This document shows, piece after piece, positions 1 to 7,681 of a stretch of 59,076 nt of DNA. The notes under the pieces were generated by a model. It saw only the letters and a list, made by a program, of their open reading frames with translations, had not been told where the DNA came from and did not search any database. Location: assembly GCA_018902795.1 (NCBI GenBank), contig JAHIQD010000013.1, positions 1 through 59,076 of the forward strand. The letters run 5' to 3'. Source of the DNA: Bacteroidota bacterium. GTDB lineage: Bacteria; Bacteroidota; Bacteroidia; Flavobacteriales; Weeksellaceae. The position numbers and the translations under genes were made by a program. Position 1 is the first letter of the stretch, and every line of letters begins with the position of its first letter.

Positions 1-130
1 AAGATTATCAAACAAAAAATAGCGTGCAAACACAAATGGTTTAACACGCTAGAGAGTCTAGTTCTTGACTGACTTAAAAAACAAATTTACAAAAAAAATA
101 AATATTTTATTTTGGAAATCAACACAGAAT

Positions 131-163
131 CTTCATGGATAGTTCATGAGGAGTTCATGAAAC
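131..163. repeat. Three 11-bp direct repeats (consensus GTTCATGRGGA)
   Basis: Three consecutive 11-bp units each carry TTCATG at the same offset (131-141, 142-152, 153-163). The period is exactly half that of the 22-bp array that follows. No function is assigned. Confidence 0.6.
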
Positions 164-277
164 AGAAATGGAAAAACACAGGTGGCAGGATTCTAAAAAA
201 GAAAGACTCCACCTTTCACTTTGCGCGCTAAGAGCACTGGTCAATTAGGCTTGCCAAACCACCGAAATTACTGACAC

Positions 278-387
278 TTTTATTTCATACTTCTGAAACT
301 CCTGTTTCATCCCTTTGAAACTTTTGTTCCGTAAGTATGGAACAGTTGTTTCATAAGTACGGAACTTTTGTTTCAAACGTATGGAAC
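278..387. repeat. Tandem array, five exact 22-bp units of imperfect palindromes
   Basis: Units lie at 278-299, 300-321, 322-343, 344-365 and 366-387, all exactly 22 bp with no spacer. Each ends in GAAAC or GGAAC. In four of the five a GTTTC or GTTCC box lies 8 bp upstream, so the core reads as an inverted repeat such as GTTCC-N8-GGAAC; the first unit has ATTTC instead. The sequences drift but the period does not, so spacing appears constrained. The array starts 31 bp beyond the stop codon of the small HTH-like gene at 419-787. It is not a CRISPR, because there are no unique spacers. Confidence 0.85.
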
Positions 388-418
388 TAAGGCCGTGGAC
401 GTGAAAACCTTGCGCTTA

Positions 419-787
419 TTAATAAGCCTGCCGCACCTCGTCGTATATAAGAGGTCCCTCCACTCCATGACTTTGAAACACAGCAAGGATGCGCTGCTGA
501 GCCTGCACATCAAGCCACTGCTCTCTGCGCATTAAACGGTAATAGGCACTGCGGCCTAAGATCCCGATCAGGTCTTCGCGGATTTTCTGAAAGGTGGCGT
601 ACGGAATTTTTTCGGCCGCATCTTTCAGCCCCGTCACATACGTTATGGGATCATGGTTGCAGAAATACCGGCAGTCTGCAAGGTTCTGAGCCTTGAGATG
701 CGCAGGATTCAGCAGCGAAAAAGACTTTGTGTCGGGAGGTACCAGGGTAAAGGCAAAAAACGGAGACAGGATGAACTCCTGGGGCAT
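419..787 (-). CDS. Small HTH-like protein of unknown function
   Basis: This 122-residue protein has no signal peptide or membrane segment. The N-terminal 45 residues are hydrophobic and proline-rich. Residues 65-110 look like a compact all-helical unit: a KIREDLIGILGR helix, a SAYYRLMRRE segment that could be a recognition helix, and a long helix ending in VFQSHGV. This pattern resembles short helix-turn-helix proteins seen in Bacteroidetes mobile and accessory DNA, but I cannot name a family. The ATG at 787 is the only upstream start. The gene stands alone on the minus strand, with intergenic DNA on both sides and a 22-bp palindromic array immediately beyond its stop codon. A DNA-binding role is inferred from the predicted helices and the neighbouring array only. 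Confidence 0.6.
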   Translation of the reverse strand: MPQEFILSPFFAFTLVPPDTKSFSLLNPAHLKAQNLADCRYFCNHDPITYVTGLKDAAEKIPYATFQKIREDLIGILGRSAYYRLMRREQWLDVQAQQRILAVFQSHGVEGPLIYDEVRQAY

Positions 788-945
788 TCCGCCAGCATAC
801 AGTGCTGAAAATGAGGAGAAAATTGGTGGTATTCCACAGAAAATCGGATTTCTTTCATAGCAGGGAATCTGTACTACAATATTATTTAAAAATTCTCAGA
901 TGACGATACCTCTGTCTAAAAAAACAGACGCAGTTGAACACAAAA

Positions 946-971
946 AAACTGCGGACCCAGATCCGCAGTTT
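946..971 (-). terminator. Intrinsic terminator downstream of the lipoprotein-like gene
   Basis: A perfect 10-bp stem (AAACTGCGGA / TCCGCAGTTT) with a 6-nt loop is followed on the minus strand by a T-run. It ends transcription of the gene at 1055-1705. A nearly identical hairpin with matching flanks lies at 2744-2769 and a variant at 1874-1899. Confidence 0.85.
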
Positions 972-1054
972 GTAAAATATATTTCTTAAATATTTTCTTA
1001 CTGATTCAGGCTTTCTCACTGTTCTCATTTTATACTTTGTTCACAGGTAGCCAC

Positions 1055-1705
1055 CTAAAAGAAATTAAATTCTTTTTTTCCTGTTATTGAATCTTTGAGT
1101 TCTATAAACGACGTATGTCCCATGAAATTATTGGGTTTAATATGGCATTTAAAATAATAGCTTTTTCCACCACTAATATTGATCTCTATTGGCAAGCCTT
1201 TTTCACCCATTTGAAGTTTAACTTTTCCGGACTTGTTGGTAACATACACTTTTTTTGATTTACTTTTCATCTTTTTTACGATGATGACATCGTCCAGATA
1301 AATGTTTTCATTAATAAAACCACCCTGATAAAACATATAAAAATTTAATACTGCTTTATTGGTATTGGCCATCACTTCTTTGTTTATCTGATTCACCTCA
1401 TCAACCTGTAATATCTCTGCTTTAATTTTATGCAGCGTAATTTCTTTATTACCAAGATTATATTGATATGGGGTGTGAGAAACAATTTTCAGGGCATTAC
1501 CCCCCATTTCAACAGTTTTCTGTTTTGCTTTAAACAGTATTGAATCGTAGTCTTTATAAAGTGATAAATAAGGCGGAAAATATCCAATTTTAATCTCAGA
1601 TATCAATTTGGAATTTACGGGTATGGAATCATTAGGATTAAGGACGGTTATTTCCTCTATATTATTTCTATAATGAATTTTATTAGTGCAGTTAAACATC
1701 AACAA
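1055..1705 (-). CDS. Lipoprotein-like protein, signal peptide apparently frameshifted
   Basis: The open frame is 216 residues and its only in-frame start near the 5' end is TTG at 1705, giving MLMFNCTN. The residues before that TTG in the same frame read IYFFGTLLLMFNC, a good lipoprotein signal peptide with a lipobox-like LMFNC, but they have no start codon. An ATG at 1755 opens in another frame (MYKFLNQSVRFIF) and would join this signal peptide if the A-run at 1715-1721 (seven T on the coding strand) had one more base. The true gene is therefore probably 1055-1755, with a frameshift or sequencing error in the homopolymer. The mature part shows no motif I recognise. It would be an outer-membrane-anchored protein of unknown role, followed by its own terminator. 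Confidence 0.6.
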   Translation of the reverse strand: MLMFNCTNKIHYRNNIEEITVLNPNDSIPVNSKLISEIKIGYFPPYLSLYKDYDSILFKAKQKTVEMGGNALKIVSHTPYQYNLGNKEITLHKIKAEILQVDEVNQINKEVMANTNKAVLNFYMFYQGGFINENIYLDDVIIVKKMKSKSKKVYVTNKSGKVKLQMGEKGLPIEINISGGKSYYFKCHIKPNNFMGHTSFIELKDSITGKKEFNFF

Positions 1706-1873
1706 TAAAGTTCCAAAAAAATAAATCTTACAGATTGATTCAAAAATTTATACATTCTACATTTTAATTAAAATTAAAAAAATCAGGATAAGCAAAAAGT
1801 CCCCAATCCTGAGCCACAACAAAGAGTTCTTTTTCCTTTTTGAAATGATTTGGTTTGATTAAAGATAGCAAAA

Positions 1874-1899
1874 AAACTGCGGAGAAATATCCACAGTTT
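1874..1899 (-). terminator. Intrinsic terminator of the toxin-antitoxin operon
   Basis: The stem AAACTGCGGA / TCCACAGTTT has one mismatch and a 6-nt loop, with a T-run on the minus strand. It lies about 60 bp past the toxin stop codon and is a variant of the hairpins at 946-971 and 2744-2769. Confidence 0.75.
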
Positions 1900-1958
1900 T
1901 TATAAAATCTATTTTCTTATGCTGGTTTCACAGAAACTTATTCTTAGACCTCCAGGTA

Positions 1959-2252
1959 TTATATTTTTAAGGATTTTGGATTCTTACCTCCATGTCTTAC
2001 TGTTAAGACGTAAAGATATTCATCTGAAAACTCATAGTACAATAAATACTTTTGCACCACTTTGACCTTAACGTTCGGAATATCTGTGGTTCGCGCAAGT
2101 TGCGGAAATTCAGCCATAAGATTGAGCTGCTCTTCAAACAAATCATTCAGTTTGAGGCTGAATGTTGTGGATTTATTTCTATTATTCCAATAGGTTAAAA
2201 TTTCAATCAGTTCAGTCCGTGCTTTATCCGTCCAGACTATTTTTCTAACCAT
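1959..2252 (-). CDS. RelE/ParE-family toxin
   Basis: The 97-residue basic protein has the ParE/RelE layout. An N-terminal helical pair begins KIVWTDKARTELIEILTYW, and strands follow that end in the family's typical YLYVLTVRHGGKNP tail. ParE toxins poison gyrase and RelE toxins cleave mRNA on the ribosome; sequence alone does not settle which applies here, though the C-terminal VRHGGKNP looks more ParE-like. The gene overlaps the upstream antitoxin by 16 bp, as is usual for translationally coupled toxin-antitoxin pairs. No disruption is visible, so it may be active. Confidence 0.85.
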   Translation of the reverse strand: MVRKIVWTDKARTELIEILTYWNNRNKSTTFSLKLNDLFEEQLNLMAEFPQLARTTDIPNVKVKVVQKYLLYYEFSDEYLYVLTVRHGGKNPKSLKI

Positions 2253-2470
2253 TTCTTAATTTCGTTTTGAACGTCTTCGTTGCTCAATACTTTTCCTTTT
2301 TCAATTTCTTCCCGGGCTTCAGCCACAGCAAGTTTTTCTTCAGGAGTTGTGGTGTAAACACTTTCATCACTCTGAAACCGCAGCAACTGTAATAATTCTT
2401 TAAGCCTGACTTTGTCAGTGATGCCTACAATCTGATTAATCAGATCAATTTTCAGTTCGGCTGTACTCAT
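2237..2470 (-). CDS. Antitoxin partner of the RelE/ParE toxin
   Basis: This is a 77-residue, acidic, largely helical protein. Its N-terminal half (LINQIVGITDKVRLKELLQLL) could dimerise. The C-terminal half (EEKLAVAEAREEIEKGKVLS, ending EIKKWLEK) is the kind of extended charged helix that wraps a ParE/RelE toxin. It precedes the toxin gene and overlaps it by 16 bp, the normal antitoxin-first order. No clear ribbon-helix-helix or HTH DNA-binding domain is seen, so autoregulation, if any, may need the complex. The assignment rests mainly on context and on resemblance to short Bacteroidetes antitoxins. Confidence 0.75.
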   Translation of the reverse strand: MSTAELKIDLINQIVGITDKVRLKELLQLLRFQSDESVYTTTPEEKLAVAEAREEIEKGKVLSNEDVQNEIKKWLEK

Positions 2471-2743
2471 GATATCGAATTTTAAAGTGGAGATAAATTT
2501 ATAAAAAATTTCGCGATTACATTCGATTTGTTATGCGATTTTATTGTTGCAAACGGACTGCCATTTGCCACCCAGTTTTTCATAGATTATGTATGATCAA
2601 AGATAATAACATTCCATAACGTGTATTTTACCACGCGATACAATCGTAGGGGAGGCTTCAGAGGCGCACAGAGGCACAATGCATGGCGCCTTTATAATCA
2701 GCGCTTTCCAGTCTTTGTTTTTATTGAACAATACTTCACAAAA
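2471..2743. other. Intergenic, accessory/core boundary
   Basis: The 270 bp between the antitoxin start and the maeB terminator hold no convincing gene, RNA or repeat. The antitoxin promoter must lie in its left part, but no TAnnTTTG box is clear. Confidence 0.5.
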
Positions 2744-2769
2744 AAACTGCGGACCCATATCCGCAGTTT
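2744..2769 (-). terminator. Intrinsic terminator of maeB
   Basis: A perfect 10-bp stem (AAACTGCGGA / TCCGCAGTTT) is followed by a T-run on the minus strand, 22 bp past the maeB stop. It matches the hairpin at 946-971, and the flanks are also nearly identical. Confidence 0.9.
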
Positions 2770-2791
2770 GTACAATATATTCCGTTGAAGT

Positions 2792-5077
2792 TTATTTCTC
2801 TTCTCTCATCTGGGCATCCAGCACAGCAATGGTCGCCAGATTCACAATTTCATCTACACTTGCGCGCATCTGCAATACGTGAACGGGTTGTTTCAGTCCC
2901 ATTAAAATAGGGCCCACCACCTGCGCCACTTTCATGCCGCGGATAATTTTGTACGAAAGATTCGCACTTTCCAGATTCGGGAAAACAAAGACATTCGCCG
3001 GTGTAGTTCCTAATTTCGAGAACGGATAATCTGAAAGATGATCAGCATCCATCGCAAAATCGGGCTGAATTTCTCCGTCTACAATCATGTTCGGGAATTT
3101 TTCATGAAGAATGGAAACCGCTTTCGCTACTTTTTTGGACGTTTCGGAAATTCCTGCAAAGTTTTCAAAAGAAAGCATTGCGATTCTTGGTTCGATGGCA
3201 AAAGATTTCACCACCATTTCCGACATTTTAGCAATGTTGACCAAATCTTCAGAGGATGGATTCTGAATAATCGAAGTATCGGCAAAGAAAATAGGTTTTT
3301 TCTCGGTGAGAATCATCATCATCGATGCTACTTTGTCCACGCCTTTATCCTTTTCAATAACCTCCAGTACAGGTCTTAAGGTAGAAGAATAGTTTTTGGA
3401 AAACCCAACAATCAGCGCATCGGTATCACCGTTTCTCAACATCAGCGGGCCGAAATAATCTCTCTGGCGGACATATCTTTTGGCTTTATATTCGTTCATG
3501 CCTTTTCTCTGGCGGAGTTTCCAAAGGTCGTCTCTGTATGTTTTACGGTTTTCTTCCTGATCATCATCGGCAGGATCCACAATCGGAACATTGAGTTCAA
3601 TCCCGAATTTCTTCATCTGCTCCTGAATGTATTTTTTCTCACCCAACAGAATCGGCTGTGCGATGCCTTCTTCATAAAGAATTTGGGCAGCTTTCAGAAC
3701 ATTATATTCTTCGGCGTTTCCTAAAGTTACCCTTTTCGGGTTGGCTTTTGCCCGGTTCTGCATCATTCTGATCAGCTTCTCATCGCGGCCCATTCTGTCC
3801 AGAAGCGTATTCTCGTACTCATCGAAATCTTCAATCGGTTTACCCGCAATCCCACTGTCCATCGCGGCTTTGGCTACTGCTTTTGAAACTCTGGTAATTA
3901 ACCGGTTATCAAAAGGTTTTGGAATAAAATATTCTCTTCCAAAGTTTAAACTCTTCAAATTATAGGTAAGAATTACCGCTTCAGGCACAGGTTCTTTGGC
4001 GAGGTTTGCAATCGCATGAACGGCAGCCAGCTTCATTTCTTCATTAATTCCGGTCGCCTGAACATCTAAAGCACCACGGAAAATATACGGGAAACCAAGC
4101 ACGTTGTTTACCTGATTAGGATAATCGCTTCGTCCTGTTGCCATGATGGTATCTTTTCGGGTTTCCATCGCCAAATCATATTCGATTTCAGGATCCGGAT
4201 TGGCCAAACCAAAAACGATAGGATTTGCAGCCATGGACAACAACATTTCCGGCGTCATCACATTTCCTTTGGAAAGACCGATAAAAACGTCTGCACCTTT
4301 TACCGCATCACTTAAAGTTTCAAGATCAGTTTGTGCAACAAAATCTAATTTTTCAGGGGTCAAATTTTCTCTTTTGTGGTTAATCACTCCTTTGGAGTCG
4401 CACATCAGAATATTTTCCTTTCTAAGGCCCAATTCCACATAAAGCTTGGTACAGGCAATGGCTGCGGCTCCGGCTCCGTTGACCACGATTTTCACCTCAT
4501 CAATTTTCTTTCCGGCAATTTCCAACGCATTGATCAATGCTGCTGCAGAAATAATCGCTGTACCGTGCTGGTCATCGTGCATCAGAGGAATATCCAGCTC
4601 TTCTTTTAATTTCTGTTCAATATAAAATGCTTCGGGCGCTTTAATATCTTCTAAGTTGATTCCGCCAAAAGTGGGCGCAATTCCTTTTACAATCTGGATG
4701 AATTTGTCAGGATCTTTTTCATTGATTTCAATATCGAACACATTGATATCGGCAAAAATCTTAAACAAAAGTCCTTTTCCTTCCATCACCGGTTTTGAGG
4801 CTTCAGCACCGATATCTCCCAATCCCAGAACGGCAGTTCCGTTAGAAATTACCGCCACTAAGTTTCCTTTTCCGGTGTAATCGTAAACCGCTTTTGGATT
4901 TTTCTCAATTTCCAGGCACGGTATTGCAACTCCCGGAGAATACGCTAAGGACAGATCCCTCTGCGAAGAATGCGGTTTTGAAGGGATGACCTCAATTTTT
5001 CCTTTCGGCTCACTTTTGTGATAATCGAGTGCTGCCTGGTTAAAGTTTTTTTCGTCTCGGTTCGTTTTGCTTGACAT
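2792..5077 (-). CDS. maeB: NADP-dependent malic enzyme with phosphotransacetylase-like domain
   Basis: MaeB converts malate to pyruvate and CO2 with reduction of NADP+, supplying pyruvate and NADPH. The 761-residue protein has the two-part MaeB layout. The malic enzyme half (about 1-430) shows SLAYSPGVAIPC, SNGTAVLGLGDIG, the metal-site region PLMHDDQHGTA and the nucleotide loop VNGAGAAAIA. The second half (about 435-755) is a phosphotransacetylase-like domain that is regulatory in studied MaeB proteins. I start at the ATG at 5077 (MSSKTNRDEKNF) because the 15 extra residues available upstream are not family-like. It is a single-gene unit with a strong terminator. Length is normal for the family. 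Confidence 0.95.
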   Translation of the reverse strand: MSSKTNRDEKNFNQAALDYHKSEPKGKIEVIPSKPHSSQRDLSLAYSPGVAIPCLEIEKNPKAVYDYTGKGNLVAVISNGTAVLGLGDIGAEASKPVMEGKGLLFKIFADINVFDIEINEKDPDKFIQIVKGIAPTFGGINLEDIKAPEAFYIEQKLKEELDIPLMHDDQHGTAIISAAALINALEIAGKKIDEVKIVVNGAGAAAIACTKLYVELGLRKENILMCDSKGVINHKRENLTPEKLDFVAQTDLETLSDAVKGADVFIGLSKGNVMTPEMLLSMAANPIVFGLANPDPEIEYDLAMETRKDTIMATGRSDYPNQVNNVLGFPYIFRGALDVQATGINEEMKLAAVHAIANLAKEPVPEAVILTYNLKSLNFGREYFIPKPFDNRLITRVSKAVAKAAMDSGIAGKPIEDFDEYENTLLDRMGRDEKLIRMMQNRAKANPKRVTLGNAEEYNVLKAAQILYEEGIAQPILLGEKKYIQEQMKKFGIELNVPIVDPADDDQEENRKTYRDDLWKLRQRKGMNEYKAKRYVRQRDYFGPLMLRNGDTDALIVGFSKNYSSTLRPVLEVIEKDKGVDKVASMMMILTEKKPIFFADTSIIQNPSSEDLVNIAKMSEMVVKSFAIEPRIAMLSFENFAGISETSKKVAKAVSILHEKFPNMIVDGEIQPDFAMDADHLSDYPFSKLGTTPANVFVFPNLESANLSYKIIRGMKVAQVVGPILMGLKQPVHVLQMRASVDEIVNLATIAVLDAQMREEK

Positions 5078-5149
5078 AATTTTTCTTTTTTTTGCAAACT
5101 GCAAGTGTAAAGTTGATCGCAACTTTTTTAAATGATGTGATTTTTATAT

Positions 5150-6010
5150 TTAACTTAAATTCAGAATGTATTTTTTGTGGTACTCTACTAAACTTTCAAT
5201 GGGTTTCTGCACTACTTTCCCGATTTGCAGATTCAGCTCCGCAGCGGCAGCCCGCAAAATATCTTCATAAATATAAGCGATATATCCAATAAAATTAATT
5301 TCTATTTCGCCTGCCTCCGGATAAGGTAAAACCTGATAATCGAGAAAGTTTTTCATTTCATCAAAAACCATGTTCTGAAAATATGGATGCTTTTTTCTTT
5401 CCGCTACAAATTTATTGAATTCTCCCAGATAAGCATTGGCTCTCGGGTTATGATACATGCTGCGGATGGCTTCTTCAATGGTTAAATTATAGGTCGCAAT
5501 AAAATCGGCCTCCAAATCTTTCGGGAGTTTTTTCATGAAAAACCTTCTTAAAAGGTGTTTTCCCAACGCACTTCCGCTTCCTTCATCCCCGATCAGAAAA
5601 CCCAGTGAGGGCAAATCAGTCCGGATTTTAGTTCCGTCAAAATAGCAGGAATTGGAACCCGTCCCTAAAATACAGATAATGGCCGGTGTGCCGTTGTACG
5701 CAGCATAAGCCGCTGCAGTCATGTCTTCTTTCACCGAAATTTCTGCGGTGGGAAAAGTTCTCAAAAACTCATCAGCCACTTTTTTGGCGTTATCGGGAGT
5801 TCCACAACCTGAACCGTAAAAGAACAGTTTTTCGATATGATTTTTAAGGAAAAACAATTCAGGGTTTTTATCTATTTCCTGCATGATAAAATCAGGATTG
5901 ATGATATTCGGATTGAATCCCAGAGTGGTGGTTTTGAGATTGAGTTTTCCGGAATTCTCCAGAATCACCCAGTCACATTTGGTGGAGCCGCCGTCAATAA
6001 TGGCAATCAT
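5150..6010 (-). CDS. BadF/BadG/BcrA-type ATPase, probable N-acetylglucosamine kinase
   Basis: This is an ASKHA-fold sugar kinase of 286 residues. The phosphate-1 loop DGGSTKCDWV is at residues 6-15, the phosphate-2 loop GTGSNS near residue 115 and the adenosine/sugar loop GDEGSGSALG near residue 140. Family members of this size phosphorylate N-acetylglucosamine or related amino sugars, often from peptidoglycan recycling. The short DGGSTK form is typical of the Bacteroidetes BadF-type group rather than of benzoyl-CoA reductase activators, which carry extra cysteines. The gene lies 72 bp upstream of maeB on the same strand and could be cotranscribed with it. The substrate is inferred from the family. 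Confidence 0.8.
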   Translation of the reverse strand: MIAIIDGGSTKCDWVILENSGKLNLKTTTLGFNPNIINPDFIMQEIDKNPELFFLKNHIEKLFFYGSGCGTPDNAKKVADEFLRTFPTAEISVKEDMTAAAYAAYNGTPAIICILGTGSNSCYFDGTKIRTDLPSLGFLIGDEGSGSALGKHLLRRFFMKKLPKDLEADFIATYNLTIEEAIRSMYHNPRANAYLGEFNKFVAERKKHPYFQNMVFDEMKNFLDYQVLPYPEAGEIEINFIGYIAYIYEDILRAAAAELNLQIGKVVQKPIESLVEYHKKYILNLS

Positions 6011-6138
6011 ACGCTGTAAAGTTTAATCCGCTAAAATATTAATTTAATTCTAAACCTTTTCTTAAAGATCAATTTATTTTGAACATACAAAGGCCGCTGT
6101 TTTAAACGCAGAGAGGCCCAATTTTCAAAATACCAAAA

Positions 6139-6157
6139 AAACGGGACGAACCCGTTT
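6139..6157 (-). terminator. Intrinsic terminator after the Nfu gene
   Basis: The stem AACGGG / CCCGTT with a short loop is followed by a T-run on the minus strand, about 33 bp past the stop of the NifU-like gene. It separates that transcript from the sugar kinase gene. Confidence 0.8.
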
Positions 6158-6189
6158 TCCTGTATGATCTGAATATTTTGAATACCTGA

Positions 6190-6432
6190 TTATTCTACAC
6201 TCAAAACGTCCACAATTTCGGGAGCAAACTGTTTAATGGTGTTTTCAACGCCCAGTTTCATGGTAGAGAAACTCATGGGGCAGCCATTGCAGTTTCCCTG
6301 AAGTTTCACATACACAACATTGTCCTTCAAATCTACCAATTCTATATCACCGCCGTCTTTGTTCAGAAACGGGCGGATACTCTCCAGCGCTTCCAGTACT
6401 TTTGTTACGGTCTGTTCCTGTTTCGTTTCCAT
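6190..6432 (-). CDS. NifU C-terminal-domain (Nfu-type) iron-sulfur scaffold
   Basis: This 80-residue protein consists only of the NifU C-terminal domain. It carries the diagnostic cysteine pair C48-x-x-C51 in GNCNGCPMS, preceded by DGGDIELVDL and followed by the helix LGVENTIKQF. Nfu proteins bind a 4Fe-4S cluster between two subunits and pass it to client apoproteins in the cytosol. It lies 65 bp downstream of the Mrp/ApbC gene on the same strand, another cluster carrier, so the two probably act together in one transcript ending at the hairpin at 6139-6157. Confidence 0.93.
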   Translation of the reverse strand: METKQEQTVTKVLEALESIRPFLNKDGGDIELVDLKDNVVYVKLQGNCNGCPMSFSTMKLGVENTIKQFAPEIVDVLSVE

Positions 6433-6497
6433 GTTTGTTTTTTTGAGTGATCGTTTTTAATGTTTAAAAGTACATTAAAAACTGTATCATTTCGCTT

Positions 6498-7601
6498 TTA
6501 CTTTTTTGGTGAACAACCTGCCATGGTTGTAATTTTAACGGCTTCAGTCGGCGGAAGATTTTTGTTTCTTTCTACCAGACTTTCAATCATATTCTGTGCA
6601 GTTTTGACATAGATTTCTGAAATCACGGAACCTTCCTGCAGTGCAGCCGGTCTTCCGACATCTCCAGCTTCTCTGATGCTTTGGATGATTGGAATTTCTC
6701 CTAAAACAGGAATTCCCAAATCTTCCGCTAAAAACTGCGCGCCCTGATTTCCGAAAATATAATATTTGTTTTCCGGTAATTCGTCAGGGGTAAAGTACGA
6801 CATATTTTCAATTAAACCTAAAACCGGGATATTGATGCTTTCCATCTGGAACATTGCGATCCCTTTTCTTACATCAGCAAGCGCAATATGTTGAGGCGTG
6901 CTCACAATTACCGCTCCGGTAACCGGCACTTCCTGAATGATTGACAAGTGAATGTCACCTGTTCCCGGAGGTAAATCAATTAAAAGGAAATCGAGTTCCC
7001 CCCAGGCTGCATCGCGGATCATTTGATTCAACGCTTTGCTTGCCATTGGTCCGCGCCAAACTACTGCCTGATTTGCTCCGGAAAAATATCCGATCGAAAG
7101 CATTTTCACGCCGTAATTTTCGATAGGTTTCATTAAATTTTTCCCGTCAATTTCCACAGAAATCGGTTTTGCACCTTCGGTATCAAACATCGTAGGAACG
7201 GAAGGCCCGTAGATGTCAGCATCCAGAATTCCTACTTTGAATCCCATTTTGGCTAAAGTTACCGCAAGATTGGCAGCCACGGTAGATTTCCCTACCCCGC
7301 CTTTTCCTGAGGCAACGGCGATGATATTCTGGATTCCCGGGATTTGTTTTCCTTTGATTAAATTCTGCTGAACTTCCGTAGGTTCCGGAGAAGCGATTTT
7401 CAGTTTCAGAACAATTTCTTCACCGAATTCTGAAGCGAATGCCTGCTTCATCGCGGCTTCGAGTTTCTTTTTTTCGTGCATTGCCGGCGAATGTGCCGTC
7501 ATATCAATATATACATCATTTCCCATCACCTGGAAATTGTGTACCAAATCATCTACTTCTATTTCTTTCAGAAAGGCCTGAACTTTATCTTTAGTCAACA
7601 T
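6498..7601 (-). CDS. apbC: Mrp/ApbC-family iron-sulfur cluster carrier ATPase
   Basis: Mrp/ApbC proteins are P-loop ATPases that carry and insert iron-sulfur clusters. The N-terminal about 75 residues form a MIP18/DUF59-like domain. The deviant Walker A SGKGGVGKST is near residue 100, then LDADIYGPS and DLPPGTGD (Walker B region). The usual CxxC of the ATPase domain is not obvious, but the protein ends GCSPKK with a cysteine. The ATG at 7601 (MLTKDKVQ) is chosen because the longer frame begins with GTG. It heads a two-gene unit with the Nfu-type scaffold. Confidence 0.9.
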   Translation of the reverse strand: MLTKDKVQAFLKEIEVDDLVHNFQVMGNDVYIDMTAHSPAMHEKKKLEAAMKQAFASEFGEEIVLKLKIASPEPTEVQQNLIKGKQIPGIQNIIAVASGKGGVGKSTVAANLAVTLAKMGFKVGILDADIYGPSVPTMFDTEGAKPISVEIDGKNLMKPIENYGVKMLSIGYFSGANQAVVWRGPMASKALNQMIRDAAWGELDFLLIDLPPGTGDIHLSIIQEVPVTGAVIVSTPQHIALADVRKGIAMFQMESINIPVLGLIENMSYFTPDELPENKYYIFGNQGAQFLAEDLGIPVLGEIPIIQSIREAGDVGRPAALQEGSVISEIYVKTAQNMIESLVERNKNLPPTEAVKITTMAGCSPKK

Positions 7602-7681
7602 AATTATCACATAAAATTGAGTGACAAATTTACGTAATTTTTCTTTAATTTAGAATGAATAAAAGTTAGATCGGGATGACA

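Noticed and set aside
81..130. TAAATTTG box near the left edge as promoter of a gene left of the window
   Set aside because: The only TTG upstream is 30 bp away, too far for the -33 box, and no gene start is visible.
278..387. Array 1 as a CRISPR
   Set aside because: Units abut without unique spacers, are only 22 bp long and differ from one another; no cas gene is nearby.
2679..2882. Plus-strand ORF of 67 codons across the maeB 3' end
   Set aside because: It runs over the maeB terminator and into maeB in antisense, with unnatural composition.
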